Source: Clostridia bacterium (GTDB lineage Bacteria; Bacillota; Clostridia; Oscillospirales; QAMX01). Taken from it: a stretch of DNA of 33,665 nt. Shown here piece after piece: positions 7,501 through 14,551 of the stretch (position 1 is its first letter; every line of letters starts with the position of its first letter). The stretch is from the NCBI GenBank assembly GCA_017532825.1, contig JAFXIT010000057.1, forward strand, positions 1 to 33,665. The letters run 5' to 3'. The position numbers were made by a program, and so were the translations under genes. Below the pieces are notes generated by a model. It searched no databases and was not told the origin of the DNA. It saw only the letters and a program-made list of their open reading frames with translations.

Positions 7501-8447
7501 AAAGAAAACGTTACAGCATCTACCTTCCGTTGACGGTGCTTTTGCTTGCAGTGCTGGCAGTTGCGATCTTTTTACTGGTAACAAAGCCGGGCGAAAAACA
7601 ACTGAGCGTTATGCTTGTAAACAACTCCTCAAAGGGACCGGTATTCGTCCGCGAAAAGCTCAACACGACCCAGGACTTTGATGAGCGTACCGGTGCGTCG
7701 TATCTTGCATATATGCTTTTTTCGGGAAAATTCTCATCCGGATATTTCCCTGCATCAACACATACCGACGTTTACAGCGTTACGGTGCGGGACAAAACGG
7801 CAACGGTCAACCTTAGTAAAGCATATACGAGGCTTTCCCCCATTGAGATGGCCTTGAGTGATTGTTGTCTTGTTAATACCCTTTGTACCTTGGACGGTAT
7901 CGACTCGGTAGTTATAACCGTAAACTCCGCTCCGCATCCCGTTCACGGTGCCAATCCCCTTTCTCCGGACGTCTTTGACACCTCTCTTGATACCTTTTTA
8001 CCCAGGCGCACAACCCTCAGATATTATATTCCAAACTTTGAAAGCGGCAGACTTTCTGCGAGATCGGAAACAGTCGAAACCTACTCGGTAAGAGCGGACT
8101 ATCTCTACCTGTACACCTTCACCGAGTTGTTCACACCTCCAAAAGACGGTGCAGAGATCTTTCCAGAGGGCACGTCCTACATTTCGGGATATTCAGACGC
8201 CTCATCGGCACACATAAATATTTCGCACCATCTTCTTTCCTTCGAGGGAGATCTTGAGCAAAGTATTCTTCTCTTACGTGCCATTGTCTACACTGCAACG
8301 GAGTTTGCGGATATCGACCAGGTCTTTATCCATATTACCGACAGCGAGGGCAACAGCGTATCGCAGTTTAACGGTATCAGCCTTGATAAGCCGTTCTCCC
8401 GAACTACCGATTATTCTATACTGACTACAGTCAGCCATGAACAATAA
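7497..8447 (+). CDS. Membrane-anchored protein with two GerMN domains
   Basis: The 316-aa protein starts with a basic stretch and one membrane segment (about 7-27); there is no lipobox Cys, so it is anchored rather than lipidated. Two repeats of the GerMN pattern follow. The first (about 35-150) ends 'TATVNLSKAYTRL' then 'VNTLCTLDGIDSVVITVNS'. The second (about 175-300) contains 'SAHINISHHLLSFEG' and 'LLLRAIVYTATEFADIDQVFIHI'. GerMN domains occur in the spore protein GerM and in actinobacterial LpqB, where LpqB works with the MtrAB two-component system. The start overlaps the kinase stop by 4 nt, so a role as accessory of that kinase is a fair inference. Confidence 0.8.
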   Translation: MKRKRYSIYLPLTVLLLAVLAVAIFLLVTKPGEKQLSVMLVNNSSKGPVFVREKLNTTQDFDERTGASYLAYMLFSGKFSSGYFPASTHTDVYSVTVRDKTATVNLSKAYTRLSPIEMALSDCCLVNTLCTLDGIDSVVITVNSAPHPVHGANPLSPDVFDTSLDTFLPRRTTLRYYIPNFESGRLSARSETVETYSVRADYLYLYTFTELFTPPKDGAEIFPEGTSYISGYSDASSAHINISHHLLSFEGDLEQSILLLRAIVYTATEFADIDQVFIHITDSEGNSVSQFNGISLDKPFSRTTDYSILTTVSHEQ

Positions 8448-8478
8448 CTTGAAATTCTAAAAGGTACGGTGATTTTTT

Positions 8479-9756
8479 ATGTACGGATTCGAAACAAAGG
8501 CACTTCACGAGGGTTGGAGCGGGGACGGTTTCTCGCATTCCGTAAACACTCCTCTCTACCTGACCAATGCCTATACCTTTGACAGCACCGAGCACGCCCG
8601 TCGTCTCTTTGCTCTTGAGGAAGGCGGAAACATCTACACCCGTCTTTCCAACCCCACCACAGACGTCCTTGAGACACGTTTTAACGCACTTGAGGGCGGT
8701 GTCGGTGCCATTGCAACAGCGACCGGACACTCCGCAATATTTATGCTCATGCTTTCTCTGGCCCACTCCGGCGACGAGATAATCAGCTCCTCCTGCATCT
8801 ACGGCGGTGCCGTAAATATGTTCAGACACACCCTCTCCAACAGCGGTATTAAGGCAAACTTCGTTCATCCTACCGACCTTGAGGGCTTTGAGGCCGCCAT
8901 AAACGAACGGACTCGTGCCGTGTTTGTCGAAACAGTCGGCAACCCTACCTGCGATCTTTGCGACATTCCCGCACTTGCCGACATATGCCACCGTCACGGT
9001 CTGCCCTTGATCGTTGACAGCACCTTTACCACCCCCTACCTTATCCGCCCCATCGAGCTCGGTGCAGATATAGTCGTACACAGTGCCACAAAACACATTG
9101 CCGGTCACGGCGACGTAATGGGCGGTATAATAGTGGATTCCGGTAAGTTTGACTGGGTCGCCAGCGGACGTTATCCCCAGTTCACCCAGCCCAATCCATC
9201 CTATCACGGTGCAACCTTTACCGATATGTTCGGAAATGCCGCACTGGTAGCCTACCTTCGCACCTGCGCAATGAGAGATTACGGCGTGACGATCTCCCCC
9301 TTCAACTCCTTTATGCTTCTGCGCGGACTTGAGACGCTTGCTCTGCGTATGGATCGCTCCTGCGCAAATGCAAAGGCAGCTGCGGAGTTCCTTGAGAATC
9401 ACCCCTTTGTCGAAAGTGTTCTCTCCCCCTACGTCAAATCCAGCAGATACTACGAGCTCGGGCAGAAGCTTCTGCCCAACGGAAACGGCGGCGTAATATG
9501 CTTTGAGATCAAGGGCGGACGTGAGGCCGGAGCAAAGTTCATAGATTCCTTGAAGCTCATACAGAACGTTGCAAACCTCGGAGACACCCGCAGCCTCGTA
9601 AGCCACCCTGCATCTACCACCCACTCTCAGCTCACCGACGAACAGCTTAAGGCGTCCGGAATCTCTGCAGGAACTATCAGACTCTCGCTCGGTCTTGAAA
9701 ACATTGAGGACATTCTCGCCGATCTTTCCTCTGCGCTCGATGCGGCTTCCAAGTAA
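8479..9756 (+). CDS. metY: O-acetylhomoserine sulfhydrylase (aminocarboxypropyltransferase)
   Basis: A PLP-dependent enzyme of the Cys/Met metabolism family that makes homocysteine from O-acetylhomoserine and sulfide. The 425-aa length and the insert-containing layout fit MetY rather than the shorter MetB/MetC. Seen: 'YTRLSNPTTDVLETRFNALEGG' (53-74), 'ETVGNPTCDLCDI' (151-163), PLP lysine K205 in 'HSATKHIAGHG', and 'TRSLVSHPASTTH' near the C terminus. It starts 31 nt after the GerMN gene with no terminator between them, so it may be read from the same transcript, though the functions do not obviously connect. No SAM riboswitch is present. A perfect palindromic terminator follows. Confidence 0.92.
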   Translation: MYGFETKALHEGWSGDGFSHSVNTPLYLTNAYTFDSTEHARRLFALEEGGNIYTRLSNPTTDVLETRFNALEGGVGAIATATGHSAIFMLMLSLAHSGDEIISSSCIYGGAVNMFRHTLSNSGIKANFVHPTDLEGFEAAINERTRAVFVETVGNPTCDLCDIPALADICHRHGLPLIVDSTFTTPYLIRPIELGADIVVHSATKHIAGHGDVMGGIIVDSGKFDWVASGRYPQFTQPNPSYHGATFTDMFGNAALVAYLRTCAMRDYGVTISPFNSFMLLRGLETLALRMDRSCANAKAAAEFLENHPFVESVLSPYVKSSRYYELGQKLLPNGNGGVICFEIKGGREAGAKFIDSLKLIQNVANLGDTRSLVSHPASTTHSQLTDEQLKASGISAGTIRLSLGLENIEDILADLSSALDAASK

Positions 9757-9784
9757 AGCAGCATTAAAAACACGTATAGACAGA

Positions 9785-9823
9785 AAAAGGATGTGTAGAA
9801 ATTTCTACACATCCTTTTGTTTT
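9785..9823. terminator. Bidirectional intrinsic terminator, perfect palindrome
   Basis: AAAAGGATGTGTAGAA (9785-9800) pairs with TTCTACACATCCTTTT (9803-9818), a 34-nt perfect palindrome with A and T runs at either end. It serves the metY unit on the plus strand and, about 110 nt downstream of its stop, the minus-strand endonuclease IV-like gene. Confidence 0.85.
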
Positions 9824-9926
9824 GTGCGGTTCATCACTCAACATGACTGCTCTTTGTATGGGAACGCGGTGCCTCGCCTTTGCTCAAATTTAATTATGAT
9901 ATTCCACTAGCAACCTATAATAATGT

Positions 9927-10784
9927 CTATTTCAGCGATAAATACGCCCGTTTGAGACTCAAGGCATCTCTTGCCTGCGTGCCTGCGCTTTCGCAGATTA
10001 CCGTAGGCGTCGCTCCCTTTTTTGCAAGCATCTCGGCAAAGGGCTCAAAATTCGGACCAAAGGTCTCGTCTTCAAAGGTAAGATGCCTTACTTCGCCGCC
10101 GGCACTGTACTCTATCTTTGAAAAATGTACGTGCATATTTGCCGCACGGAAGCTGCCGATCTGATCGGCTATCCGATCGTACATCTGCTCATAATCGCAA
10201 AGCCCCGATATAGACCCGTGGGTACGTGCATTCAGGTGTCCGAAGTCAACGCAGGGAAGGACCCGTTCATCGACCCGGCAGAGCGAAAGCACCTCGTCAA
10301 GCGTTCCAAGCTGGTTTATCTTGCCCATTGTCTCCATACAGACGGTGACGTCAAGCTTTTCATCGTCAAGTGCCGCAAGCGCACGGGACAGCGTATCAGA
10401 CGCAAGGGCAAGCGCCTCTTCCCTGCTGACACCCTTTGCCACCGAGCCCGTATGTACCACTATACGCTTTCCGCCCATCATACTGACAGCCCTTGCGGAC
10501 TCAAGGATGTACCTTATACTGCCAAGGCGTTTTTCGGGGTCGATACCCGACATGGAAATATAGTACGGAGAGTGTAAGGAAAGCTCGATCCCCTTCTCCC
10601 TTGCCGCCTCGCCGAGCTTAAATGCCGTCTCGGGTGTAATATTTACGCCTCTGCCGCACTGGTACTCATAGGCGTCAAGCCCCATCTCCGAAAGATACGC
10701 AGGCGTATCGAGGGTAGATTTATATCCTGCTGCTTTAAAAGCCTCTTCGTTTCCCGCAGGTCCGAAAATTGCAAGGTCACGCAT
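9927..10784 (-). CDS. Endonuclease IV / xylose-isomerase-like TIM barrel protein
   Basis: The 285-aa protein matches the AP endonuclease 2 superfamily: 'LSLHSPYYISMSG' (first metal His), 'IVVHTGS', 'VCMETMGK' (catalytic Glu), 'PCVDFGHLNAR' (Asp/His pair), 'MHVHFSKIEYS' and 'ICESAG'. These positions match the tri-metal site residues of endonuclease IV, which repairs abasic DNA sites. The family also includes sugar isomerases, so repair is likely but not proven; the sequence is divergent from standard Nfo. ATG at 10784 was chosen because GGAG and AAGGG lie just upstream. Its first codons overlap the last of the HAD phosphatase gene by 8 nt, so the two are co-transcribed. Confidence 0.8.
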   Translation of the reverse strand: MRDLAIFGPAGNEEAFKAAGYKSTLDTPAYLSEMGLDAYEYQCGRGVNITPETAFKLGEAAREKGIELSLHSPYYISMSGIDPEKRLGSIRYILESARAVSMMGGKRIVVHTGSVAKGVSREEALALASDTLSRALAALDDEKLDVTVCMETMGKINQLGTLDEVLSLCRVDERVLPCVDFGHLNARTHGSISGLCDYEQMYDRIADQIGSFRAANMHVHFSKIEYSAGGEVRHLTFEDETFGPNFEPFAEMLAKKGATPTVICESAGTQARDALSLKRAYLSLK

Positions 10785-11274
10785 TTTTACCCTTCTCCCG
10801 TCTGAACCGTTTTTCGATCTGGCGCTTTTTAACCTCAACAGAGCTTGTCTTATAGGCTATGGGTTCAACAAGAACGGTTCGAATTCCCATCAGATTTCCG
10901 CCAAGCACGTCGGTAAAGATCTGGTCTCCGATACATACAAGCTCCTTACGCTTGAGTCCGAGTTTGCGCAAAGCTCGGATATATCCAAACGGCAGGGGCT
11001 TGCAGGACATCGGCAGGCAGACAAGGCCAAGCTGGTTACACATAGGCAGAATTCTGTCCTTTTTCCCGTTTGAGAGTATGCAAAGCTTTATGCCTGCGGC
11101 CTTGACCTCTTCTATCCAGGCTTCAAGACGGGGATGCGTTGTAGTGTCATAATAAGGGGTAAGAGTATCGTCAAGATCACACAATATCGCCTTGACACCC
11201 TCCGAGGCAAGCTCGGAAAGGGACAGGTCGTATATTTCACCGACCATTCGGTCGGGATAGAAAATGCCTATCAC
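10777..11274 (-). CDS. YqeG-family HAD (IIIA) phosphatase
   Basis: A 165-aa HAD hydrolase with motif I 'ILCDLDDTLTPY' (nucleophile Asp plus +2 Asp), motif II 'LCILSNGKK', and motif IV 'LVCIGDQIFTDVLGGNLMG'. The order, small size and 'YPD' N terminus match the YqeG/GEP4-type group; GEP4 dephosphorylates phosphatidylglycerophosphate, but the bacterial substrate is not settled. It starts at GTG, 9 nt after GGAG. The gene has its own promoter at 11311-11338. Confidence 0.88.
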   Translation of the reverse strand: MIGIFYPDRMVGEIYDLSLSELASEGVKAILCDLDDTLTPYYDTTTHPRLEAWIEEVKAAGIKLCILSNGKKDRILPMCNQLGLVCLPMSCKPLPFGYIRALRKLGLKRKELVCIGDQIFTDVLGGNLMGIRTVLVEPIAYKTSSVEVKKRQIEKRFRREKGKNA

Positions 11275-11310
11275 TCAATTCACTCCGTCATATCTTTAAT
11301 TTAACTTAAT

Positions 11311-11338
11311 ATTATATCAAGGGGTGATATAATGTCAA
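11311..11338 (-). promoter_or_regulatory. SigA-type promoter of the yqeG-like unit, overlapping a divergent start codon
   Basis: On the minus strand: -35 TTGACA (11338-11333, perfect), 16-bp spacer, -10 TATAAT (11316-11311, perfect). The -35 hexamer covers the ATG (11332-11334) and the next codons of the divergent gene, so polymerase binding here and transcription of that gene should compete. Confidence 0.8.
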
Positions 11339-12015
11339 AACCAAAGCTCGTTGCCGCAGTACATCCATTTGATGCACAGCGTGCCAAAAATATCGGATAT
11401 CTGACAATGCAGGTAGGTTGGGAGATGGCTGACGGCGTACTCTACCGTCCCGGTGACCCCTCGCCCTGCGATATAATATGTTGCAGGGTCTACGGGCAAT
11501 ATCTGCCGCAAACGGCCAAGTCCCTGTCCCGAGAGTGCCTTAACCAAGGCTCAAGCGGTATATTCCTTGACATTGACGGTGAATTACCAAACGATATCGA
11601 GGCAGAACACTTTGGAAAAACTCCGCTGTCCTTTTTTTCAACGGCTGACCTTCCCTTTTCAACACCCGTCCACCCGATAATTTTCGGAGAGGGCTGGTTA
11701 AACAGCATTCCATCCGGAGCAGCAGTGTTTATTTCACGCATATGCCGTCAGACACGGATCCCCAAGATCGGCACACCTATAAGCAGGACGCTCTCTGAGG
11801 AATCATTACGTGAAAGCATCTCCCGCTTCAAACCGAAGATATGCCGCTCAAAGGCTCTTTGTGCCGACTATTTTTACGCCTCCGACGGTGAGGATACGAT
11901 CTTTACCGTCTTTGAAAGTCGGGAGTCGCTTCAAGACAAGCTTTCCCTGCTCTACTCAAGAGGTGTTGAGTACTGCTTTTTTAAGTTTGGCGAGCTTGGA
12001 GAGCTGCTTACTTGA
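11332..12015 (+). CDS. Unrecognised 227-aa cytoplasmic protein
   Basis: I do not recognise this family. The start is firm (AAGGGGTGATATA before ATG). There is no signal peptide or membrane segment. Visible features are a strand-like 'GSSGIFLDIDGELPND' around residue 80, alternating hydrophobic strands ('PKLVAAVHP', 'AAVFISRIC', 'DTIFTVFE', 'EYCFFKFGE') and a C-terminal helix-strand 'LQDKLSLLYSRGVEYCFFKF'. The spacing of strands and helices, and the acidic 'FLDIDGE' after a strand, recall TIM barrels such as degenerate GH18 proteins, but this is weak. Its stop overlaps the convergent foldase gene by 8 nt. An envelope- or sporulation-related role is only guessed from neighbours. Confidence 0.65.
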   Translation: MSKPKLVAAVHPFDAQRAKNIGYLTMQVGWEMADGVLYRPGDPSPCDIICCRVYGQYLPQTAKSLSRECLNQGSSGIFLDIDGELPNDIEAEHFGKTPLSFFSTADLPFSTPVHPIIFGEGWLNSIPSGAAVFISRICRQTRIPKIGTPISRTLSEESLRESISRFKPKICRSKALCADYFYASDGEDTIFTVFESRESLQDKLSLLYSRGVEYCFFKFGELGELLT

Positions 12016-12970
12016 GAGTCTTGGTGGTTATCTGCTCGTATACGTCGCAATACTCTATCTTCATTGCATCGGCAATAGCACCCACCTCGACGGAGAATAT
12101 GTTCTGCTTTTCAAGATCAATAAAGTTCTCTATATTTTCATCTATGTAGGCCTGCTCCAGGGGCAAGCGCTTGATAATATAGTATCCGTCGACGCCGTTG
12201 TATACATCGCTGATAGCGTTGATCTCAAGAGCGGAAACAACGTCGTAAAAGCCCTCTTCGACCATGCCCTCACGGAAATAAATACCGTCAGGGTTTCCGT
12301 TCATCGTGGATTCCTCACCCTCGGAGTTAACGAGGTTGACAAAGTCCTCTCCAGCACGTATGCGAGCAAGGAGGCTTTCAGCCTGCTCTTGCTTACCGTC
12401 TCCATGCTTGAGCATCAGATAACGCACACGGATGTATTCGTTGTCAATCTTTTCTCTGACCGACTCTTCGGACAGAGCATGCACACCGTCGCCGTTAAAG
12501 ATCACATCGTTGAGCTTTTTTTGAAGGAACGAGGAGGTAACGAGCATACGGTAGATGTCCTCGGTCATATAGTTTGAGGCAAGCGTTTCACGGTATTTTT
12601 TCTTACCGCCGCAGTCCTTTATCATCTTTGCTATTTCTTTTTCAACCTTCTCCATATCGGAATCGTCGAGTGCAACGCCCATCTGTGCGGTATATTTTTC
12701 TACAGCGTAGTTGACAAGAATATACTCCACCGCATCGCTTCGAAGCTGTTCTTCAGCCTCATCGGTCCATTCCTCGTCAGAAAGGCCCGCACCGCGCTTC
12801 AGGTTAAGAAAATAATAGCGGTATTCTTCAAGACCGATCTCAAAATCGTCTATTTTTAATACCCATTCCGGCTCAACGCTCTTCCCATCTATTGTCAGAT
12901 AGGAGTTACCCGAGCATCCGCAAAGGAGAATAAGGATCGCCACGGCAAGAAAAACCACTGTTTTTTTCAT
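12008..12970 (-). CDS. PrsA-like foldase lipoprotein (SurA-type, parvulin domain)
   Basis: The 320-aa protein begins with a lipoprotein signal peptide whose lipobox is 'LLCGC' (lipidated Cys near residue 19). A SurA-type helical domain follows ('DDFEIGLEEYRYYFLNLK' through about residue 165), then a parvulin-like domain around 175-275 with 'IRVRYLMLKH', 'AESLLARIRAGEDF' and 'GVDGYYIIKRLPLE'. PrsA-type proteins help exported proteins fold outside the membrane by peptidyl-prolyl isomerisation. The parvulin core is divergent ('DGIYFREGMVEEGFYDVVSALEI' replaces the usual G-x-F-G stretch), so isomerase activity is uncertain. GAGGTG lies 7 nt before the ATG. Confidence 0.8.
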   Translation of the reverse strand: MKKTVVFLAVAILILLCGCSGNSYLTIDGKSVEPEWVLKIDDFEIGLEEYRYYFLNLKRGAGLSDEEWTDEAEEQLRSDAVEYILVNYAVEKYTAQMGVALDDSDMEKVEKEIAKMIKDCGGKKKYRETLASNYMTEDIYRMLVTSSFLQKKLNDVIFNGDGVHALSEESVREKIDNEYIRVRYLMLKHGDGKQEQAESLLARIRAGEDFVNLVNSEGEESTMNGNPDGIYFREGMVEEGFYDVVSALEINAISDVYNGVDGYYIIKRLPLEQAYIDENIENFIDLEKQNIFSVEVGAIADAMKIEYCDVYEQITTKTLK

Positions 12971-13012
12971 TTTAGCACCTCAAATGTAATTTTTATCCCT
13001 TTTTGGTAAAAA

Positions 13013-13049
13013 GTTTGGACTTCCCAAACAGATATTGTTACGATATAAT
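13013..13049 (+). promoter_or_regulatory. Promoter of the MecA-like gene with overlapping inverted repeat
   Basis: -35 TTCCCA (13021-13026), 17-bp spacer, -10 TATAAT (13044-13049). A perfect inverted repeat GTTTGG-N5-CCAAAC (13013-13029) overlaps the -35 and could be an operator. The GGAG binding site (13060-13063) lies only a few bases after the predicted transcription start. Confidence 0.6.
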
Positions 13050-13076
13050 GTTTAAAAAAGGAGCTGTCAAAGCTGT

Positions 13077-13574
13077 ATGCAAAAGCTTACGTTAAGTCCA
13101 AGTAGCTCAGTGATATTCCTTGAGCAGTCTGAAAGGCCTCTGCTTTCCGGACTGAACCCGGGCAAGTCACTGATCTCGTCGGACACCGATTTTTTAAAAA
13201 ACGTCGGAATAGAATCAAACGCACCCTTTCTGTGTCTTGAGCTGTTCGAAAACGACAGCGGACTTATACTTTTTGTAAACGACAGAGATAACGTCTTTCC
13301 GCAAAGGCGTGTATTTAGGTTTTCCTGCGTCGATTCACTGCTGGACGGAGCAGCCGCACTTCCAAGGGAGTGTGCAAAGCTCAGCTCCGAGCTATACATA
13401 TATCGGGGAGAATACTATCTTGCTTCGGCCGACGGACCTCTTGAGGCTCTTTTCGAATTCGCCGACGAGCTCGACACATCTCCCTCCGAGTTTGCCGTGT
13501 TTCTGGAGGAGCACGGAGAGGTGATCTCCGAATCCGCAGCGATCAAGCGGCTTCTAAACCGACATCAAATATAA
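13077..13574 (+). CDS. Short MecA-like adaptor protein
   Basis: The 165-aa protein resembles the C-terminal half of MecA/NegA: 'VFRFSCVDSLLDGAAALP', then 'SELYIYRGEYYLASADGPLEALFEFADEL', then 'EFAVFLEEHGEVISESAAIKRLL'. In MecA this domain binds the ClpC unfoldase and hands it substrates such as ComK. B. subtilis MecA has about 218 residues; here the N-terminal substrate-binding domain is reduced ('MQKLTLSPSSSVIFLEQ' and a short linker), so substrates may differ. The assignment rests on pattern recognition of the domain. The ATG lies 13 nt after GGAG, a long spacing, but no better in-frame start exists. The gene is monocistronic, with promoter and terminator of its own. Confidence 0.65.
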   Translation: MQKLTLSPSSSVIFLEQSERPLLSGLNPGKSLISSDTDFLKNVGIESNAPFLCLELFENDSGLILFVNDRDNVFPQRRVFRFSCVDSLLDGAAALPRECAKLSSELYIYRGEYYLASADGPLEALFEFADELDTSPSEFAVFLEEHGEVISESAAIKRLLNRHQI

Positions 13575-13581
13575 GACAAGG

Positions 13582-13610
13582 CGGGCTCGCTGTGGCGGGC
13601 CCGTTTTGCT
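13582..13610 (+). terminator. Intrinsic terminator of the MecA-like gene
   Basis: Stem CGGGCTCGC (13582-13590) / GCGGGCCCG (13595-13603) with one G-T pair and loop TGTG, followed by TTTTGCTTT. It could also slow minus-strand transcription leaving the his operon, but the T run there is poor. Confidence 0.8.
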
Positions 13611-14551
13611 TTATACTTTTCCGTTTAATATGACACCTCTTGCATCGTCAAGAGATGCGCAGGAGGATGCGCCGCCGTACCGAGTTATGCTTACAGAGCC
13701 GCATGCATTACCCATTTGAGCACTTCCTTCTATATCAAGCCCATTTACAAATCCGTAAATAAAGCCGGCATTGAAGGAGTCCCCCGCTCCCGTGGTATCA
13801 ACGGGTGTCGCCTTGTATGTAGCAAAGCTTCTGACTTCTCCCCCGCAGGCTACCGTAGCACCGTCGGCACCGCATTTTACAGCGCATATTTTGCAGTAGG
13901 TCGAAAGCTGCTTTGCCGCCTCGGCAACGTCGGTCTTGCCTGTTATATTCAGCGCCTCGGACTCATTGGGAAGAAATACATCGGTGTATTTAAGGACGTC
14001 AAGTATTCCGTAATCCCAACATCCCGTATCGTCCCATCCGGCATCAAGCGAGGTAGTTACGCCGAACTTTTTCGCCCTGGCAAACATATCGGCAAGCCCC
14101 GGGCGGAGCTTTGATTGGAGAAAGAAGGAGCCTACGTGGATATGCTTCGTCTGTGCCAAGATATCGTCCGAGACCTCTTCGGCCTTAAGAGAATCTATCG
14201 AGCCAAGATAGGTAAGCAATGCGCGGTCGGAATTGTTTCTCGCCGCCATAGACAGGTAATGCCGGTGTCTATCGAGGGGTCTACGATAAGATTTTGAAGG
14301 TCCACGCCGTATCCCCTCAAGGCATCCGAGGCGACACGCCCGTAGCTGTCATCCCCTACCTTTCCGACAAAGCCCGTCTTAAGACCAAGCTTTGCTATGC
14401 CTGCGGCACATATCGCCGTGGAGCTTCCCATAGTCAGGGCACAGTTGTCGGCAATTATCTCCCTTCCGGGGATCGGAAGAGTAGCCATTCCGGTGAGGAT
14501 AAGATCTACGTTAAGCTCACCGATGGCGAGAACGTCATACTTCTTTTCCAT
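13611..14551 (-). pseudogene. PfkB-family sugar kinase interrupted by a single-base frameshift
   Basis: Two adjoining reading frames make up one PfkB kinase. The N-terminal part from ATG 14551 has 'YDVLAIGELNVDLIL' and 'TMGSSTAICAAGIAKLGLKTGFVGKVGDDSYGR'. The C-terminal part has 'VFLPNESEALNITG', 'AVKCGADGA' and the ATP/anion-hole motif 'VDTTGAGDSFNAGFIYGF' with the catalytic Asp. They join near 14253-14257. Adding one C (plus-strand G) to the short run there restores 'DTGITLSMAARNNSDRALL', and 941 nt becomes 942, exactly 313 codons plus stop. The gene is thus either freshly inactivated or carries a sequencing error. Its ATG overlaps the SIS gene stop (TGATG). Family members phosphorylate ribose, fructose, nucleosides or fructosamines; the substrate is unknown. 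Confidence 0.85.

Noticed and set aside
8448..8478. SAM riboswitch or T-box before metY
   Set aside because: Only 31 nt separate it from the GerMN gene, too short for either.
8431..9624. 397-codon reading frame antisense to metY
   Set aside because: metY is certain from its motifs; the antisense frame has no recognisable domain and reflects codon usage of the real gene.
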